A program made the position numbers and the translations under genes. The notes below the pieces were generated by a model that was not told where the DNA came from, searched no databases, and saw only the letters and a program-made list of their open reading frames with translations. Shown piece after piece: positions 22,880-35,838 of a DNA stretch of 64,000 nucleotides. Source of the stretch: Isoetes taiwanensis (lineage: Eukaryota; Streptophyta; Lycopodiopsida; Isoetales; Isoetaceae); NCBI GenBank assembly GCA_021234155.1, contig JAJEKV010000073.1, positions 5,244,001 through 5,308,000 of the forward strand, written 5' to 3'. Position 1 is the stretch's first letter. Every line of letters begins with the position of its first letter.

Positions 22880-24718
22880 AGCCAGTCCACCAGATTGCTC
22901 TTGTCCAAAACCTTAAACCTTCTCACTTGCCATAAGGTTTAAATCCCTAAAGGTCCAATTCATGCATGTTGGGGATAACTCTGATGAATCTAGTTAATTT
23001 TCACTTCATATATAATTCAGTTTGTCATTTTCCTTTGTTTTTTGTTCCACGAACATTTTTTCTGCGCCGCAATCGTTTTATTTATTTATTAGGTGCCACG
23101 TTTTTCTTCAAAGCAATCTAGTCGTTGAATATGGGGAACGTGTCATTTTTCTATGGCAGAGCAACTGGAGCAAAGCCCCTCTGCGAGGGTTTGATTCTTG
23201 CAATGCAGCCCTGATTTTGCCAATTTCGTCCATGGAAGAGCAATATGCCCTCGCTCGGCTCTGTTGAGCTCAAATCCGACATGGCCGAGCATGCTTTTGA
23301 ACCTAGCATGGCTTTTGAAGGGAGAAAGCTCATCTCTGCCATTTTTTTTCCTTCTCTCTGTCCATTGAATGTAAATGAGCTTTTTCAAAGGATAAAGGAA
23401 CAATATACCATTTCACTGTTGCAAGCTAGAAAAATTGTAAATGCCTGGCCCCGGCTCCGGTAACTCTAAGTCCAGTGCTCCAAAGCTTTAGGAGCTCAAG
23501 TTTTGGGGCCGTAGGCCGACTATTTCCAGATGGCTTCCTGAAGCAAAAGATTTCGAGACACAACAGTTTATTTCTTGCATCAGGTCGTCGATTGGGAGAA
23601 AATGGCGCAAAAAATCGGTCCATATGATCTGATCTTCACTCCTTTTTTGGGTATTTCGATTTTGATTCATATCTGGCCTCTACCTCTTGATGAAGGATTT
23701 CCCCATTTGTTCTGTTACATTTGCCCAATGCTGGATTCACCAATTTCTTCTCCACATCAATCTACGGGCCTTTTTTTTTTCTTAGCCAATATTGGAGACC
23801 TTTGATTCAGCAGAACAACGCTTGCCAGATTTGCAAAAGCAGAAAAGCCCATATCCGGAGCTTCTGTCTGTCGGAAGAACATGGCTGGGTATTTGTTGAT
23901 ATCTATGATAGCTTTAATGGGCGTGATGCTCATCCTGGAATCTATAGAGAGCTAAAAGGTTTGTTCGTTACTCTTTTGCCTTCAATCTTTTAAGAAGGAT
24001 AAATCTGTTTCTAACAAAGGCTTAAGGATCTAAGCTGCAGCACTCTGGCATTACGTCTTAGAAGCTCTGTGTTATGCTTCGACATGCAAGCGATCTGGGG
24101 CAGAGCATCCTAAGGCTTCAGCAACGGTAACCCTGTATACACAAATTCGAGTGAAAAATCAATGCGGGCTGTGGATTCGATTGTAAAAAATTCTGCAATT
24201 TATCTGTAAAATATACGAATTAGAGCCAGAATTGTGGACTGGTCGTCCGTTCCAGTCCTAATCGGCCCCAAATCAGAGACTTGCATGCCATTTTTAGCCT
24301 TTTGCAAACAATCTACAGAGAGTAAGTAATTTTGTTTGTGCCTGGGTGTTTTTAGCTTCAACATGGATTGTAAACGAGCCTTTCAAAAGGATAAAGGAAC
24401 AATATACCATTTCACAGGGACATCTACATTTAAGTAAATACATCATTGTCGATGTTCCAATCCTTTGGAGTTTGACTTAAAACACATTTGAGAGAGAATA
24501 CAAAGATGTTCTAACTTTATAGTGAGGCCACTGTTGTATAATTAAAACATTGTAACAGATGTACCTATGGTAGAGAAGGCTATTATTATGAACCATTATT
24601 TGCTTTACACTTTGCCACGTTTTTCACTTGCCAGGATCAGCAACATTTTTGCGTTGTTGAGTATTTTTATCAGGGATTCATATTAAATTCGATGTCACAA
24701 ATTTGGAACTAAAGATAT
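22880..24718. other. Upstream region of cysteine synthase; no further gene seen
   Basis: The first few hundred bases should hold the cysteine synthase promoter; no clear TATA box was singled out. A ~50-bp direct repeat (GGATAAAGGAACAATATACC with matching flanks) occurs at about 23366-23414 and 24368-24415. Open frames around 23022-23993 show no family motif. Confidence 0.4.
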
Positions 24719-24753
24719 GTTCGCGGCGGCCCCGCCGCGATAAATTTCTTGTA
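24719..24753. repeat. GC-rich hairpin element, copy 2 (inverted relative to copy 1)
   Basis: CGCGGCGG CC CCGCCGCG at 24722-24739, followed by ATAAATTTCTTGTA. The reverse complement of copy 1 reads the same way: hairpin, ATAAGTTTCTTGTA. Shared sequence covers about 35 bases. Confidence 0.6.
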
Positions 24754-25077
24754 GATTTAAAAGAAAAAACAAAATAGAATAGTATTTCAGTAGTGTTGGG
24801 AATATGCTAAGATATTCTTGCCATTTATTGGGTCATGTCACCTAAGGGAGCGTCCAAGATATAAATGCCACACGAGTGCCTGCCCAATCCATTGCCAGGT
24901 TAGAAATCAAACAAAAGGCTCCATCCATTTCTGTGTCCCTCCTTTTTGCTTTGATCGATGGAAAATTGCATTCTTCTTCAAATCCTTTTTTCCTCCATCT
25001 CAACCTACGAAAGCTTGAATCTTTGATTTACAGGCGAAATCATAATAGGAATTTGATCTTTTTGTGAAGAATTCAAT

Positions 25078-25131
25078 GAATAGAATAGAATAGAATAGTT
25101 TTTTTAACGTCCACGGAGACCAATAGGTCAT
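25078..25131 (-). repeat. LINE 3' end with pentanucleotide tail
   Basis: Minus strand: CATGACCTATTGGTCTCCG, TGGACGTTAAAAAAA, then four TATTC units. The 52-bp insertion at 14543-14594 is the same end, and the LINE at 46.2 kb ends in the related block CCGATTGGCCTCCGCGGACG with a (CTTCC)n tail. Confidence 0.85.
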
Positions 25132-25599
25132 GGGACCCATACAATGGTCTAGTACAATCATTACTACTAGGATTAAAAAACCCCTGCCTCGAAAGGTTTT
25201 CAAGGGAAAAACCTTTGCAGTAATGATGATACTAGACAAGCAGAGATAATGACTACTGAGGGCTCAGTAATTGCAGATGTTTATCTAGAACCTCAAGTAT
25301 GTATAATGCCAAGTCATGCATAGATGGTGCTCACGAGAAGTTGTGGGCGTGGAATGGAATGCTAAGGTCAAAAAATGATTCGAACTATCTCAAAAAAAGG
25401 TGGCAACTCAGAAGAGTATGGCTTTCATCTTCAATAACACATGGCGGCAACAGCACATAGTCTCGCTTCTGGCGGCAATTGCGGCCGCTCCCATCTATCT
25501 GTCTCAATCCGGTAGCACATTGGGACCCCGTATGCGAATTGATGCAATAGCTACAAGCTTGTTTCTGGACAATGAAGCAAGCAAATAAGCTTGGGGCCC

Positions 25600-26986
25600 T
25601 GGTGCCAAGGTGGGATTTATGTGTGCGTGATAATGACCGTTTTCACTTGGGCCAAAGTAATCTGCGTCCCATATCTTTTGAGAAAACGACCATTGAGAGC
25701 ATCAAGGCTCTGCTTGCACGGTTGCAACCCGCAAAACCATGTAGTGCAATGCTCTTTCCAACATCGTTTCAAACACCGAGGAGATTCAGCCATGGCAAGT
25801 GCAAGAACGGGATACCTAACATCGCCCATGTGGTGCACCTTGCGGATATAGTGGAGATGGCTTCATGGCGGAGAATGTTGAAGAGGCCAAAAACTTGTCT
25901 TTTGTAAAAGAATAGCATAGGGCACCGTTGTTTTAACTCCGAGGTCTGTAAGTGAGAAAGGACTTTTGCACCCGCTCCAAGCTCTCCCAAGCACTAGCAC
26001 TAATGGCGAGCCCCCACTTCGAGAACCATACAAGTAAAAACAGCTCTACCAAAGCCCGAAACAAGTGGGCTTTCCGTGGCCAATCATGAATTCTGGCGAA
26101 AACAATTGTTTTGCATTGCATAGAATGCTCTCCATCCGGTGACCACCCGCTTGGTAATACATTTCTCCCAAAGTGTGTTCTTCTGCAATTCTACACCAAG
26201 ATACTTGTAGCTATCTACAACTTCAACAGCGGCTACTATCATAGTGCATAGGGGGAACATTGTGACGAGAAGATTGAACTACCAAAAGCTTGGTCTTTTG
26301 GAGATTAACACGCAAACCTTGTGTTCTCACAAAACTATGCGAGCATGTAAATGTTATTTTTGCATACTAGCAAAATGTATGTGCCGGAAGTGAAACATCA
26401 TCGGCATACATAAGTTGCCTAATGATATAGTGTGCCAAATGTGGACCTCCGCGCCATGATTATCAAGCCATTCTTCCAATTGATCAACATTACAAGCCAA
26501 AGAGTGTAGGAGATAAAGGGCAACCCCGGCGAACTCCAATATTGCTAGTGATTTGAGTACCGATCTTTGGAAATTTAGCAAAAACCCTTTCATAGAGCTG
26601 ATAAACTGCATTTTGAAGATCTTGTGGAACCCTAAGCGCGCTGCAAATCGCGCCAAAGAAGCTCGTGTGGTCTCGTATCAAAAGCGTAAGTAAAATCCAC
26701 AAAGCATATATAGAGGTCTTGTTTCGGACTTCGACTATGTTCAATAAGCATCGTAATGTGAAAATATGGTCTATTGTAGAATGGCATGGATTTAAAAGCC
26801 CCGCTTTGTCCCCTACAAAGACGCACACCAGTATATTCTGCCCATGATGTCAACTGCTTCTCAGTAAGACTGGCTAAGAGCTTTGAAAATATGGAACTTA
26901 CCATGATCATGCGATAATTAGAAGGGTCATGCTTATCACCTGCTTTGTAAATTGGTACAACCTTACTGACAGCCCAAGTTTCTGGC
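25600..26986 (-). pseudogene. LINE ORF2, 3' part (RT core and C-terminus)
   Basis: Starting at the insertion scar, the minus strand reads LPETWAVSKVVPIYKAGDKH (about 26986-26930), YICFVDFTYAFDT (about 26715-26680) and MYADDVSL (YADD at 26408-26397), which are ordered LINE RT blocks with the catalytic YADD intact. Pieces of the C-terminal region follow (LFRALVELFLL near 26060; cysteine-rich fragments near 25800). Several frameshifts separate the pieces. Confidence 0.82.
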
Positions 26987-26991
26987 AAGCC
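26987..26991. repeat. Target site duplication AAGCC (left copy)
   Basis: AAGCC at 26987-26991 abuts the left LTR; AAGCC at 37441-37445 abuts the right LTR. The 5-bp length is standard for LTR-element integrase, and removing the element plus one AAGCC restores LINE ORF2 continuity. Confidence 0.9.
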
Positions 26992-28602
26992 TGTGACGTC
27001 CCCTACTCATATACGGTGCACTCACCGTATACAAACAGGAGTTCATCCCCCATACCAGCTCCATGCTAATATAGGGCCCTCCACGTATCACTGCAACCTT
27101 GAAGAGTTCCAGTGGGAAGAATGAAGGGGTCCTTTACCCTGTCTCCCTCAGGGCCTACCTAGCTGCGGAAGCGTAAACATACATGTCAGTAGTACATACA
27201 TCAACATCATATGACCATCACGAAGGATGGTCCTCCACATATCTGCATAGACAAAGATCAGCACATCACATAGGGAATCCTACCCAAGGCTCAGACTCAA
27301 AGGGATGACTGACGGCTTGGGTCTCCAGAGTTCATTGCAGACAGAATTCATGGCAATGGATTTGGCTGGCATAAGAACATGGCATTGGGTTGTCCACTCC
27401 ATCCGCCCCTCCTGTGCACACTTTGCAGAGTAGGCTGAAAAGTGTTGGGACTCGTTGTAGCCAGCCCGGGATGCATAGCCAAAAGGGCTACTCCGGGGTC
27501 ATCATCCCGGTTGGGATGGGGCGGTAGGGATCACTCCCTCCAGAGAGATCTACATCTTGACTCAAGGTGACTAGAGGGCCCTTTGCGCGTATTCGGACCG
27601 AACCCAACCGGAAAGTGTACACCACTTCACGGTGTCGAGCCCATGCCTTACCCCTTTTCGGTGGTAAGCCATTAGGCCTAGTCACAATGATCCCCGGTAG
27701 GCCTTACACACCGGAGGGATCGTTCAAGAGTCGGGACATGAACCTCCTTCTTAGCCGGTCGGCCCCTTCACCCACAACCGTGTGTGGTTCTTGTACACAA
27801 GGCGAATCTATGGTGTGCTAGAGAGGCTAATCTAGGAGCATCTACTACCAAGCTTGAAGTCTCTACCCCCTTCCCAATACAAGGAGTTCACAGAGATACA
27901 TCATCCATATACATCACGTAAGAACTAAAGAACATAGATCTAATCTATATCATAGAGTTAGGTTCTTTAGTTAGAGTCTGTATCTACTCATCTAGAGATC
28001 TAGATAGCTGCTAAAGGCGATTTAATAGGCTAAACCTACCGATACAATGACCCGGAAAAACGGTTTAGACCATTAAATCGACTACATACCCGATCCATGA
28101 GTTGCTCCTCCTGACCTGAGTTCGACCATCCTACTGAACTGCTCGAATCAAGGGAAACTAATGGTGCCATTCTCTCAGACAGAGTCTGGGAGGCGGTTTT
28201 GACTCCTAGAGCAGCCAAAACAGAGCTCTAAAACCCTAGGAACGAAAATGGGCAAGTTAGGGTTCTCCTACTTAAATAGGCAAGGGTTGGGGCTTAGGGT
28301 TTCCAATTATCCCTTTAGGTATGTGGGATAATTGGAAATGGGCCCACTTGCCTTTAATGGCTAGGTGGCCAAATGTGCCTACATGGAAATGTGTGCACCT
28401 AAATGTGCCCACATGGAAATGTGTGCACCTTAATAAATGTGCATGTGCACATTAATAAGAAATGCACATACCTAGCAAGTTGCCCCCAGGGCTACTCACT
28501 GGCTACACGTGCAGACACGTCGGTTGAGTGGCGCGGTACGGGATTGACGACAAGATGAAGATATAGATCGGGACCGGGGATATCTTTGGCCGGAACGTCA
28601 CA
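26992..28602 (-). repeat. LTR (3' LTR in element orientation)
   Basis: 1,611 bp, from TGTGACGTCC to GGAACGTCACA. On the minus strand CCTATTTAAGTAGG (about 28266-28279) is a likely TATA box. Open frames within, including 27567-27821 and its counterpart in the other LTR, are not recognised proteins. Confidence 0.9.
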
Positions 28603-28616
28603 TTCTCCCCACCTTG
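28603..28616 (-). other. Polypurine tract of the LARD
   Basis: On the minus strand AAGGTGGGGAGAA sits directly before TGTGACGTTCC, the LTR start, as expected for plus-strand DNA priming. Confidence 0.75.
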
Positions 28617-28699
28617 AAATGATGCTGTCCGCAGCATCGTGGGTCTCCCCACCTTGGAATCTTCCTAACCTGCAATCAACCCGATGCATAACGATATAC

Positions 28700-29222
28700 T
28701 ACTATTATACTTACACATTTATTAAGATTACCTTAAGGTAATTAAATTATTATTACGCCATTACATTATCAAATAACTTGTCAATTCAGAACTTCTATTA
28801 AACAGGTACTTATTAGTCCTCGTTATTATAACATTTAGTTTATCACAATTTAACACTTTCATATACAATTATTATTTAAGGTACTCTTCATTCCTTGCAA
28901 CACATTCCAACAAAATTTGTGTTGCAAGTCCTCGACCTTAAAATCCTCGCATTAATTTTACAATATCTATAATTACATACTTACTATCTTAATTATTAGA
29001 ATTACTCTAAGGTAATGTTTAAGACATTCTTTGTACTATTTCATTACCCAATTAACTTATCACTTCATAACTTAATCTACATAAAAGTAATTATTAACCT
29101 TACTTAACACAACATTTAAGTTTATCAAAGTTTATCAATTTCATACAAAATTTACACTTCTAAGGTACTCTTCATCCCTTGCAACACATTATGACTAAAT
29201 TTGTGTTGCAAGTTTTCTAAAT
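28700..29222. repeat. Tandem duplication, ~270 bp x 2, inside the LARD
   Basis: Both copies (about 28700-28950 and 28970-29222) run from TTATTA-AG-ATTAC(C/T)-AAGGTAAT through TTTATCAA to AAGGTACTCTTCAT(T/C)CCTTGCAACACATT and TTTGTGTTGCAAG. Identity is moderate, about 75-80 percent by eye. Confidence 0.75.
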
Positions 29223-32200
29223 TTTCGACCTCCTTGCCCTGGGGCGCTCTATTGGCTGCAGGTGGAACCCACGTTATTACTATTTTAATTATTAATAAAA
29301 TTTTGGTTATATGGTGACCACCCCACCTATCTACATGGATGCATGGCTAATCTCGGGTAGGAAGAGGGTGAATCTTCCATTATGGCCGTGGAGGCTGACC
29401 TATATGCCTATATGCGCTCATGCCTACACCCTAGTTGCCCGGCGTGGAGGATAGGTCCTTCCCCATGTGAAGGCCGCGATTCACTCCTATCAAAGCATAT
29501 ATGGGGCTAGAGGTGCTTTTCCTATCAATGCATTCTGAATGACCTCCTTTCTCTCGAGGTCGCCTCTACTTCGTGGGACGGAAGTAGACTTTCTAATCTA
29601 CCTTCCACTCGTCCCAAGTTTTAAACGCGGTCATGCCTACATTGACATTACACCGCCCTAGAGATCACCGTAGTGGTCTCATCATCGGTAACAACGCATG
29701 CAACCCATACCAAGCATAGGTTGCATGCGTGAGACTAATCTTAACTACACATAGAATTAATCTACACACAAAAAAATGACATGCCTAAGCCGATTTTTTT
29801 TGGCTCCTTTAATGCATGTGATTAACATAATTACCCTAAGGTAATATTTATGAATTAACATTATCATAGTATCGGATACATTACTTCCGATAGTACAATT
29901 ATATTTACTCTAAGCTTTGCAATATTTAACGACTTTTAGATCGCGATTACTTAAACAATAACCCTGATTTAGACCTATTGTTACATAGACAAGGTTTTAA
30001 TTATCATACACAAGAATTAGATGTGCTTCTTATTCTCCTCCTTGGGTCCTGCATTACCCTTGGAAGTATATCCCTAAGATGCACTTAAGTATATTTGAAT
30101 TCTATTTTCTATCTATATCTATAAGGACCCCAAGATCCTTTAAGGATTAATTAACATGCTACCTCACATTATCGTTGTTATTTAACTTATTTCCGCATGA
30201 TACATATACGTACAGTAATTCCATGCAATTATTAGGATCTATATTTAACTTATCTATAAGACACATTAAAGCTTATAACGCATGCGCACGCCTTACCTAG
30301 GCTAGAATGTATCCACCCATTGAGTCTTGGGCCGTAGTAATTTGGAGATGACTTGGTCGTTGCATTGCTCCCATAGTTTTGCTCCACTTCATTGGTGTAG
30401 ATAGCTACCGCTCTTGCGGGTCTCATGACGTTGAAGACCTCCTGAGCTATCTATCTATCTATCTTGCGCTCTATTCGCTTCGGCCATTGCCGGAGTGAAC
30501 TCTATTCTACGGGTCAATCAATTCGATGCAAGTACGTTCAATCATAAGATTGAGCCCTCCCACTTTTCTTGAAAAGAAAATGGTCCTCAAGACCCTTTCA
30601 ATGACGTTCTACACAACGTCATATCTATTCTCTCCCTTAAGAGGTTATATGCTTCTTACTTAGCACATTAATTTACTAGCCTTAGCTAACATATATCACC
30701 ATCTAAGATGGATGCACATATTATGTTATCATTTATTTCAATATAGCTATGGGTTACCTACTTAGTTAGAACGATTCTAAACCACAAGGTTTTGTCATCA
30801 TGACAATTCCTTTTGTCTCAAAAGACTATTTGATTACTATAATTCTTATTTTAGATGTACCTTACATGTATTATTCTTTTATATTCTAGAGATTCCCCTT
30901 TCTTAGTTATTTAGCTCTTGGAATATTCCTACCAATCGAATTGATGTCATCGTAATAACAAGTTTCGGGACTTGTTAGATTACTTTTCTTTCGGTTGATT
31001 ATTCTTTGGAGGTACTAGATTTATACATGGTTAACAATTATCCTAGTAATGATTCCTTCTTAGCGAGGAGATCAATCTCACCAAGTGGTTTCAATACGTT
31101 GGATGTCTGTTAACAATCGTGTATAATTATAGTTACTCCTATGCATTTCCTTCCCAATCCTTGACGCTTTAGCTCAATATTGGGGCAATCCTTTTAGCCG
31201 TAATATCCGAAATGCCTTCTAATCCCAATATGGATGTTACCGTCCATACATTAACCTACTAGGCCCCATGGCCTTAGATGCTTGAGCTTGCTAGAGCTCA
31301 TCCACTCGTTGCCTGCTTGAAGTAGCAAGGTAACGTTCCTCCGAAGTCGCCGATACTTGGGTCTCCTTGACGGTGGCTCCTCTTTGATGTAGAGGTTGAC
31401 TTTGTTCGTTAGAAGCCTCGCATTGCTTGATGGTGTAGTTGATCACTTGAAATCTTCCATGCCGCTTTTCAAAAAGATCTTTCATCTTGAACTTTTTTTG
31501 TCTTGGCGCTAAAAGGCGACTGCATTCGATGTCTTCGACTCCATCGATGTCTCATATGTCGAAGTCCTCTTGTCGTTATCGTGTTGATTGCTTCACCCCC
31601 GCAACTTGCATGACATCTCTTCCTTTGATACGTTACGCTATGGGAGGAAGGAATAACAAGGGGAACTATACATGCAAAGCATATAGCTTACCTAATTACA
31701 ATTACCACTAGAGCTATTAGGTCTCCCTTGTGCCTCCCTTCAAGTTGCACACCTACTCCTTGGCAATGTCATCAGTGTTCCTCCCGGTGCAATGGTGTTG
31801 ATGATCTATATCCTTCTATTTGTACGCCAGCTCATACTCGGGGTGACTTGTTGATATACTTGGGCCCTCCGATGTTTGTCGGCTATGGCACAACCGCTTT
31901 TGCATCACATTCTAACTAAAGGTGTGCTTTGTCGTTGATGCTTCCGACATTTCACCGCTTCTTGATCCCCGTTTCCGGCAATAAGTGTTCCCCCCTTCAT
32001 GATACTTTGAAGCTATTTGAAGGCGCCTCTTGAGGTCGTGGCGCGATTCCTTTGGCTATACTCCTCCTGGAGTTGTTCTCTTCTGCAGCTTGTTCTTTGA
32101 ATCGTTCATCCTTGGGTTCACCAAGTTGCATGCAAGGGCGTGCAAGTCATCGGCTTCGCCTCACCTAGTTGGTTCTCCATCGAGCTTCCAAACTTCTTCG

Positions 32201-34534
32201 TTTGATCCCCTCGACACCGCTTGGGCGTTGTCACGTTCCACGCGGTGCTATGCCGTCTTCTTGTCTTGAGGTACCCTCCGGTGACTTTGATTGTGCTCGT
32301 CGGTTTTGATCCTCCATTTGCCCTACGGGAAGCTTCGTGGAAGAAGTCGGTTGCTAGCACTTCTCCATCTTCGATCCCGACCTTTGTCCTTCTATGCATT
32401 TCGGTCTCTTTGGCAAGTAAGGCATCATGACTCTCCTCCCCGATGGCTCCGTTGTCGGGATGATGGATCCTTATCTCTGCAAGCGGCTTGACCCTTTGGT
32501 TTTCTTTGCATCTTCTTTTGTTCGGTTGACTCCGGGATTCCTTTGAGATCTTTGCTACTATTGTTGAGCTTCATGTCCGATCCGAAGCTTCGTCCACGCC
32601 CGATTCAGCGAAAGAGTGTTCATTGATGTGATCCCTTGAGAAAGATGCTCCTCCTTAATGTGTATATTCATATTGTGGTGAGGAATGCGGTGGACCGCTC
32701 AAACGTCCCTACATGCAAGCAGGTCGTTGCGGGGGTTGCCGATAATGCGGTGCCTTTGATCGCTTAAGTAGGATCACCTTTGTTGTTGCGGTTGGGCATT
32801 CTTGAATGTCTTGAAGCTCGAGATCGTCGGGTCGGTGAAAGGCGGGCATTGTCATTCCTCCATGGGTTGAATTTCTCGAGAGTCGCGACTCTGTTGCTTG
32901 GGCTTTGCTTCATTCGAGGTGCCTCTCCTTGTGCCTAGAGTGTGGTCGTCTCCATTGCCCCATCATGGCTCCTTCTAGTCGCCTTTGCGTGATTTGTACC
33001 TCTTTGGCTAAGTCGTCTCCTCGTCTTTTGGATCCTATCCATTCGAAGTCTCACTCCTTGGCTGGCGTAGTAAAGTCGTCCTTCCTTTGGTTTCTAGGTG
33101 TTCCAGGTCCGAATTCCCTGTTTGGCCGAATATTCTCCTCCTTGATCTTGCCCCTAGTGCTGATATAGGCCTTGAGTGGAGATGTTCCCCGATATCGTCT
33201 CCTCCCTCGTGGTCTCCTGGCTTGGTGCAAGGGAGCCGGAAGCTCATCTTGGTCAGCCTTACTAGGTGCTTTGTGGTTGCCTAGCTTGGTTACTCCTTTC
33301 GTTGGCGTTGCATGACATTCGCTTGAGCTGTTGGGCTGCAATGTCGTGGTTGTCTTCCCTCCGGTTTTATACGCCCCCGTGTTGCCATGACTTCTCCCCG
33401 GCGTAAGATTATGCCTTCGACCCTAGCTCGTGATGCTAACGCGGCATCGATGTCTAACGTGTTCTCACACCGTATTTTGCTGCCTTGCATTCCTCCCTTT
33501 GAAACTCATGTGCGTTGAGTCGGTGAAGGCGAGATCCTCTTTCGATGTGACCTCGTCGTGATAGCCAGGAGGTTGACACCTAGAAAATTCTTGATGCCGT
33601 TGGTTACCAAATATTCTTCCCATTTGATGAAGATTGATGATAGGCCGGTGGTGTCTGTTCTACCCGTTTGTCGGTTGAGGTGTTTGTCATTGTGCTTCCC
33701 CTCTTGGGTGCGCTTTCCGGTCTCCTCTCCTTATCTGTGCGCACATGTTTGGGACCTTGATGTCTTCAAGGAATTGCCTCAAGCTCTTCTCGTGGCTCGG
33801 CCCCCGTGACTCAAAGCAAATTCCAGATTTCCTAGAGTCTAAGGTCTACTTGAAGGGCTCTCCTACAACATTTCGGGCTCTATAAGCAAGCAAGGTGGCT
33901 CGAGCAAAGATTATTGGAGGCATATCTATAATCTACAAGTCTATGGATATTAGGACGGTGGTATGGCATGAAATGAGGATTGTTTTGCAAGACCTCCATG
34001 ATGTTTGAGGCATACTCTAAGGTCCTAACAAAGTTGGTTTGGGGAGTCCAATCTCTACACATGGAGCGGCTTTGGGCAGTTCTAGACTCTAGCTCCTTTC
34101 TAGGTACCCCGGCAATAGGGAGTGTCAATGTGGCGGCTATATAAGTCAAACTCTATTAGAAGGACCTGCACTAGGTCAAGGTTTATGCCTTTGGCATGAG
34201 CAGAGGTGATGTACCGACAGCTTGGACTTGGGTTGCTATGAGGTCTAGATGACTATAACAAAGGGGTGTTCTTGGGCACTTCTATCTAGGAGTAAGGTAT
34301 CAGCTTCGAGCCGAGAGCAATACTTACAGCTACTAATGGGGTAGGCTTCTATCTACAAACAAACCACAGTTTGGAAAAACAATTCAAGGGTTTGGGCAAT
34401 TTTGGTCAATTTGGGCTAGGGTTTGACATTTCTAGCCTAATTTGAGGTCATAAATGGATTCTAGGCTGTCTAATGGTCCTATTGCAACAATTTTCAGCGA
34501 TTTGGAGCCTCGTAGCTCAAGTTATGGAGGTTCA

Positions 34535-34815
34535 AAGTTTGGAGGTCTCACAGTTGCGCCTCGCTTCAAAACTAACTTTTTGTTTTGCGACCGGTGGCGA
34601 GCCGGGGAGACATCGCCTCATTTCGATCAAAGGTGTCTAATTTGGGTAAACTAATGGTGTAAGGGTGATGGGCTCATCAAATTAGGCGTAATCGACCCCT
34701 TTATTGGGTCAATTTGGAGCTGTTTTGGTCAAGTTTTGGCGAGGTCTCACGGCTTTGCGCCGCTTCAAAACTAACTTTTTGTTTTATGACAGCGCGAAAT
34801 GTGAGACATCACACT
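34535..34815. repeat. Direct repeat, ~65 bp x 2, inside the LARD
   Basis: GGTCTCAC...GCGCC..GCTTCAAAACTAAC with TTTTTGTTTT occurs near 34543-34596 and 34743-34795, 200 bases apart. The pair differs by small indels, including CAGTTG versus CGGCTTTG. Confidence 0.6.
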
Positions 34816-35344
34816 TTTGGTCGAGGAGAGTATCCTATTTTACTAAAATAAAACTACTACTTGCTAACTCGTCCTAATTAAGCAAGATTTGACACATAAA
34901 CTACTCAAAATTATCATGTATTAACAAAATTATTGATTATTTACAACATATCTACTGGGGATCTCCCCTTAATTAAACTAGCTAATTACATGCCTTCCCT
35001 CATGAGGGTTACTGCCGCATGAAAAGCCGCAGCCGTTGAGTCTTCAAAATGTTGGACCGCCTTACGCTCACGCTTTTTGAGCCTTGGCCTCCCGCCTCGC
35101 TCGTCCTCTCCTCTTTCCTATTTCCTTCGGCCTCCTTGGCCTCCTCGGGCGCTTTAAGCCTTTGTATTAGAAAGTCGAAGGTCTCGTTTGGTGCGATCAT
35201 GTCGATCGAGTCCCGGTGTCTATCGAGATCCGTCTCTATCTAGCTTAAGGGCCTTGGTTCTAAATCTAAGGCTTAGCCATTAATATTATCTAACATTATT
35301 AAAGCTTAAATCTAATTAAGAATTATAATTCAAACATAAGAACG

Positions 35345-35420
35345 ATGCCCGCCCGCTGGTTGGCACGGGGTTTGGGGGTTCAACCCCGTGGGTGGGAGGT
35401 TCAATTCCCCGCCACCATGG
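35345..35420 (+). repeat. tRNA-like segment (possible SINE head)
   Basis: TTGGCACGGGG near 35359 resembles an RNA polymerase III A box and GGTTCAATTCC near 35399 a B box, at roughly tRNA spacing, with a G-rich/C-rich stem between. No full cloverleaf can be folded by eye and no SINE tail was identified. Confidence 0.3.
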
Positions 35421-35822
35421 GAATTCTTTTTAAGATGAGGTTCAAAGAGATTGAAAAAACTAGACTAATCCAGCTAGATCCTAGGCTAAGATTCGAATTA
35501 CCAAGTTACTTTTTAAATTTTATAACTTTTCAAGTCGTTCTCATCAATGTCTCACGACTACTCATACCGTCGCAAAACTAAAGTTTAGTTATTGAACCAG
35601 GTAGCCAGTGTGAGACCACCTTTACCGGCTCATTCTTTTAGTTTTATTAAGTTCCAATTCACCTAACTGTGCTAATATTAAATTCTAATCCACTTAATCT
35701 GTTACTAGCTTAGCATAAACTACAACAATGAGAAAAAAATTTCCCACTTTTCGAGGTTCGAGGATCCTATCAAGTTAGTACTACTGGGAGCATGGCGGTG
35801 CTTTGCTCTTGGTCTCCAAGAA

Positions 35823-35837
35823 CATTGCTCGATACCA
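35823..35837 (-). other. Primer-binding site for initiator tRNA-Met, one base short
   Basis: The minus strand reads TGGTATCGAGCAATG one base from the LTR. The usual initiator-Met site of plant elements begins TGGTATCAGAGC, so the sequence matches except for a missing A inside CAG. Position and orientation agree with the purine tract at the other end. Confidence 0.8.
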
Positions 35838-35838
35838 C

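Larger units (their letters stand above)
28617..35822 (-). other. Internal domain of the LARD, no coding capacity seen
   Basis: Alternates between AT-rich segments (28.7-31.2 kb) and more GC-rich ones (31.3-33.9 kb). Minus-strand frames of 60-96 residues (for example 33341-33051 and 32399-32118) show no gag, RT or integrase motif. A weak gag-like leader at 31485-31291 cannot be supported. Direct repeats are listed separately. Confidence 0.65.

Noticed and set aside
27567-27821. A frame of 84 residues repeated at 36398-36658 as a possible LTR-encoded protein
   Set aside because: It is present only because both LTRs carry it, its two versions differ by indels, and it has no recognisable domain.
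31291-31485. Gag-like leader on the minus strand of the LARD
   Set aside because: The 64-residue frame has no zinc knuckle or gag core motif, and nothing around it continues a polyprotein.
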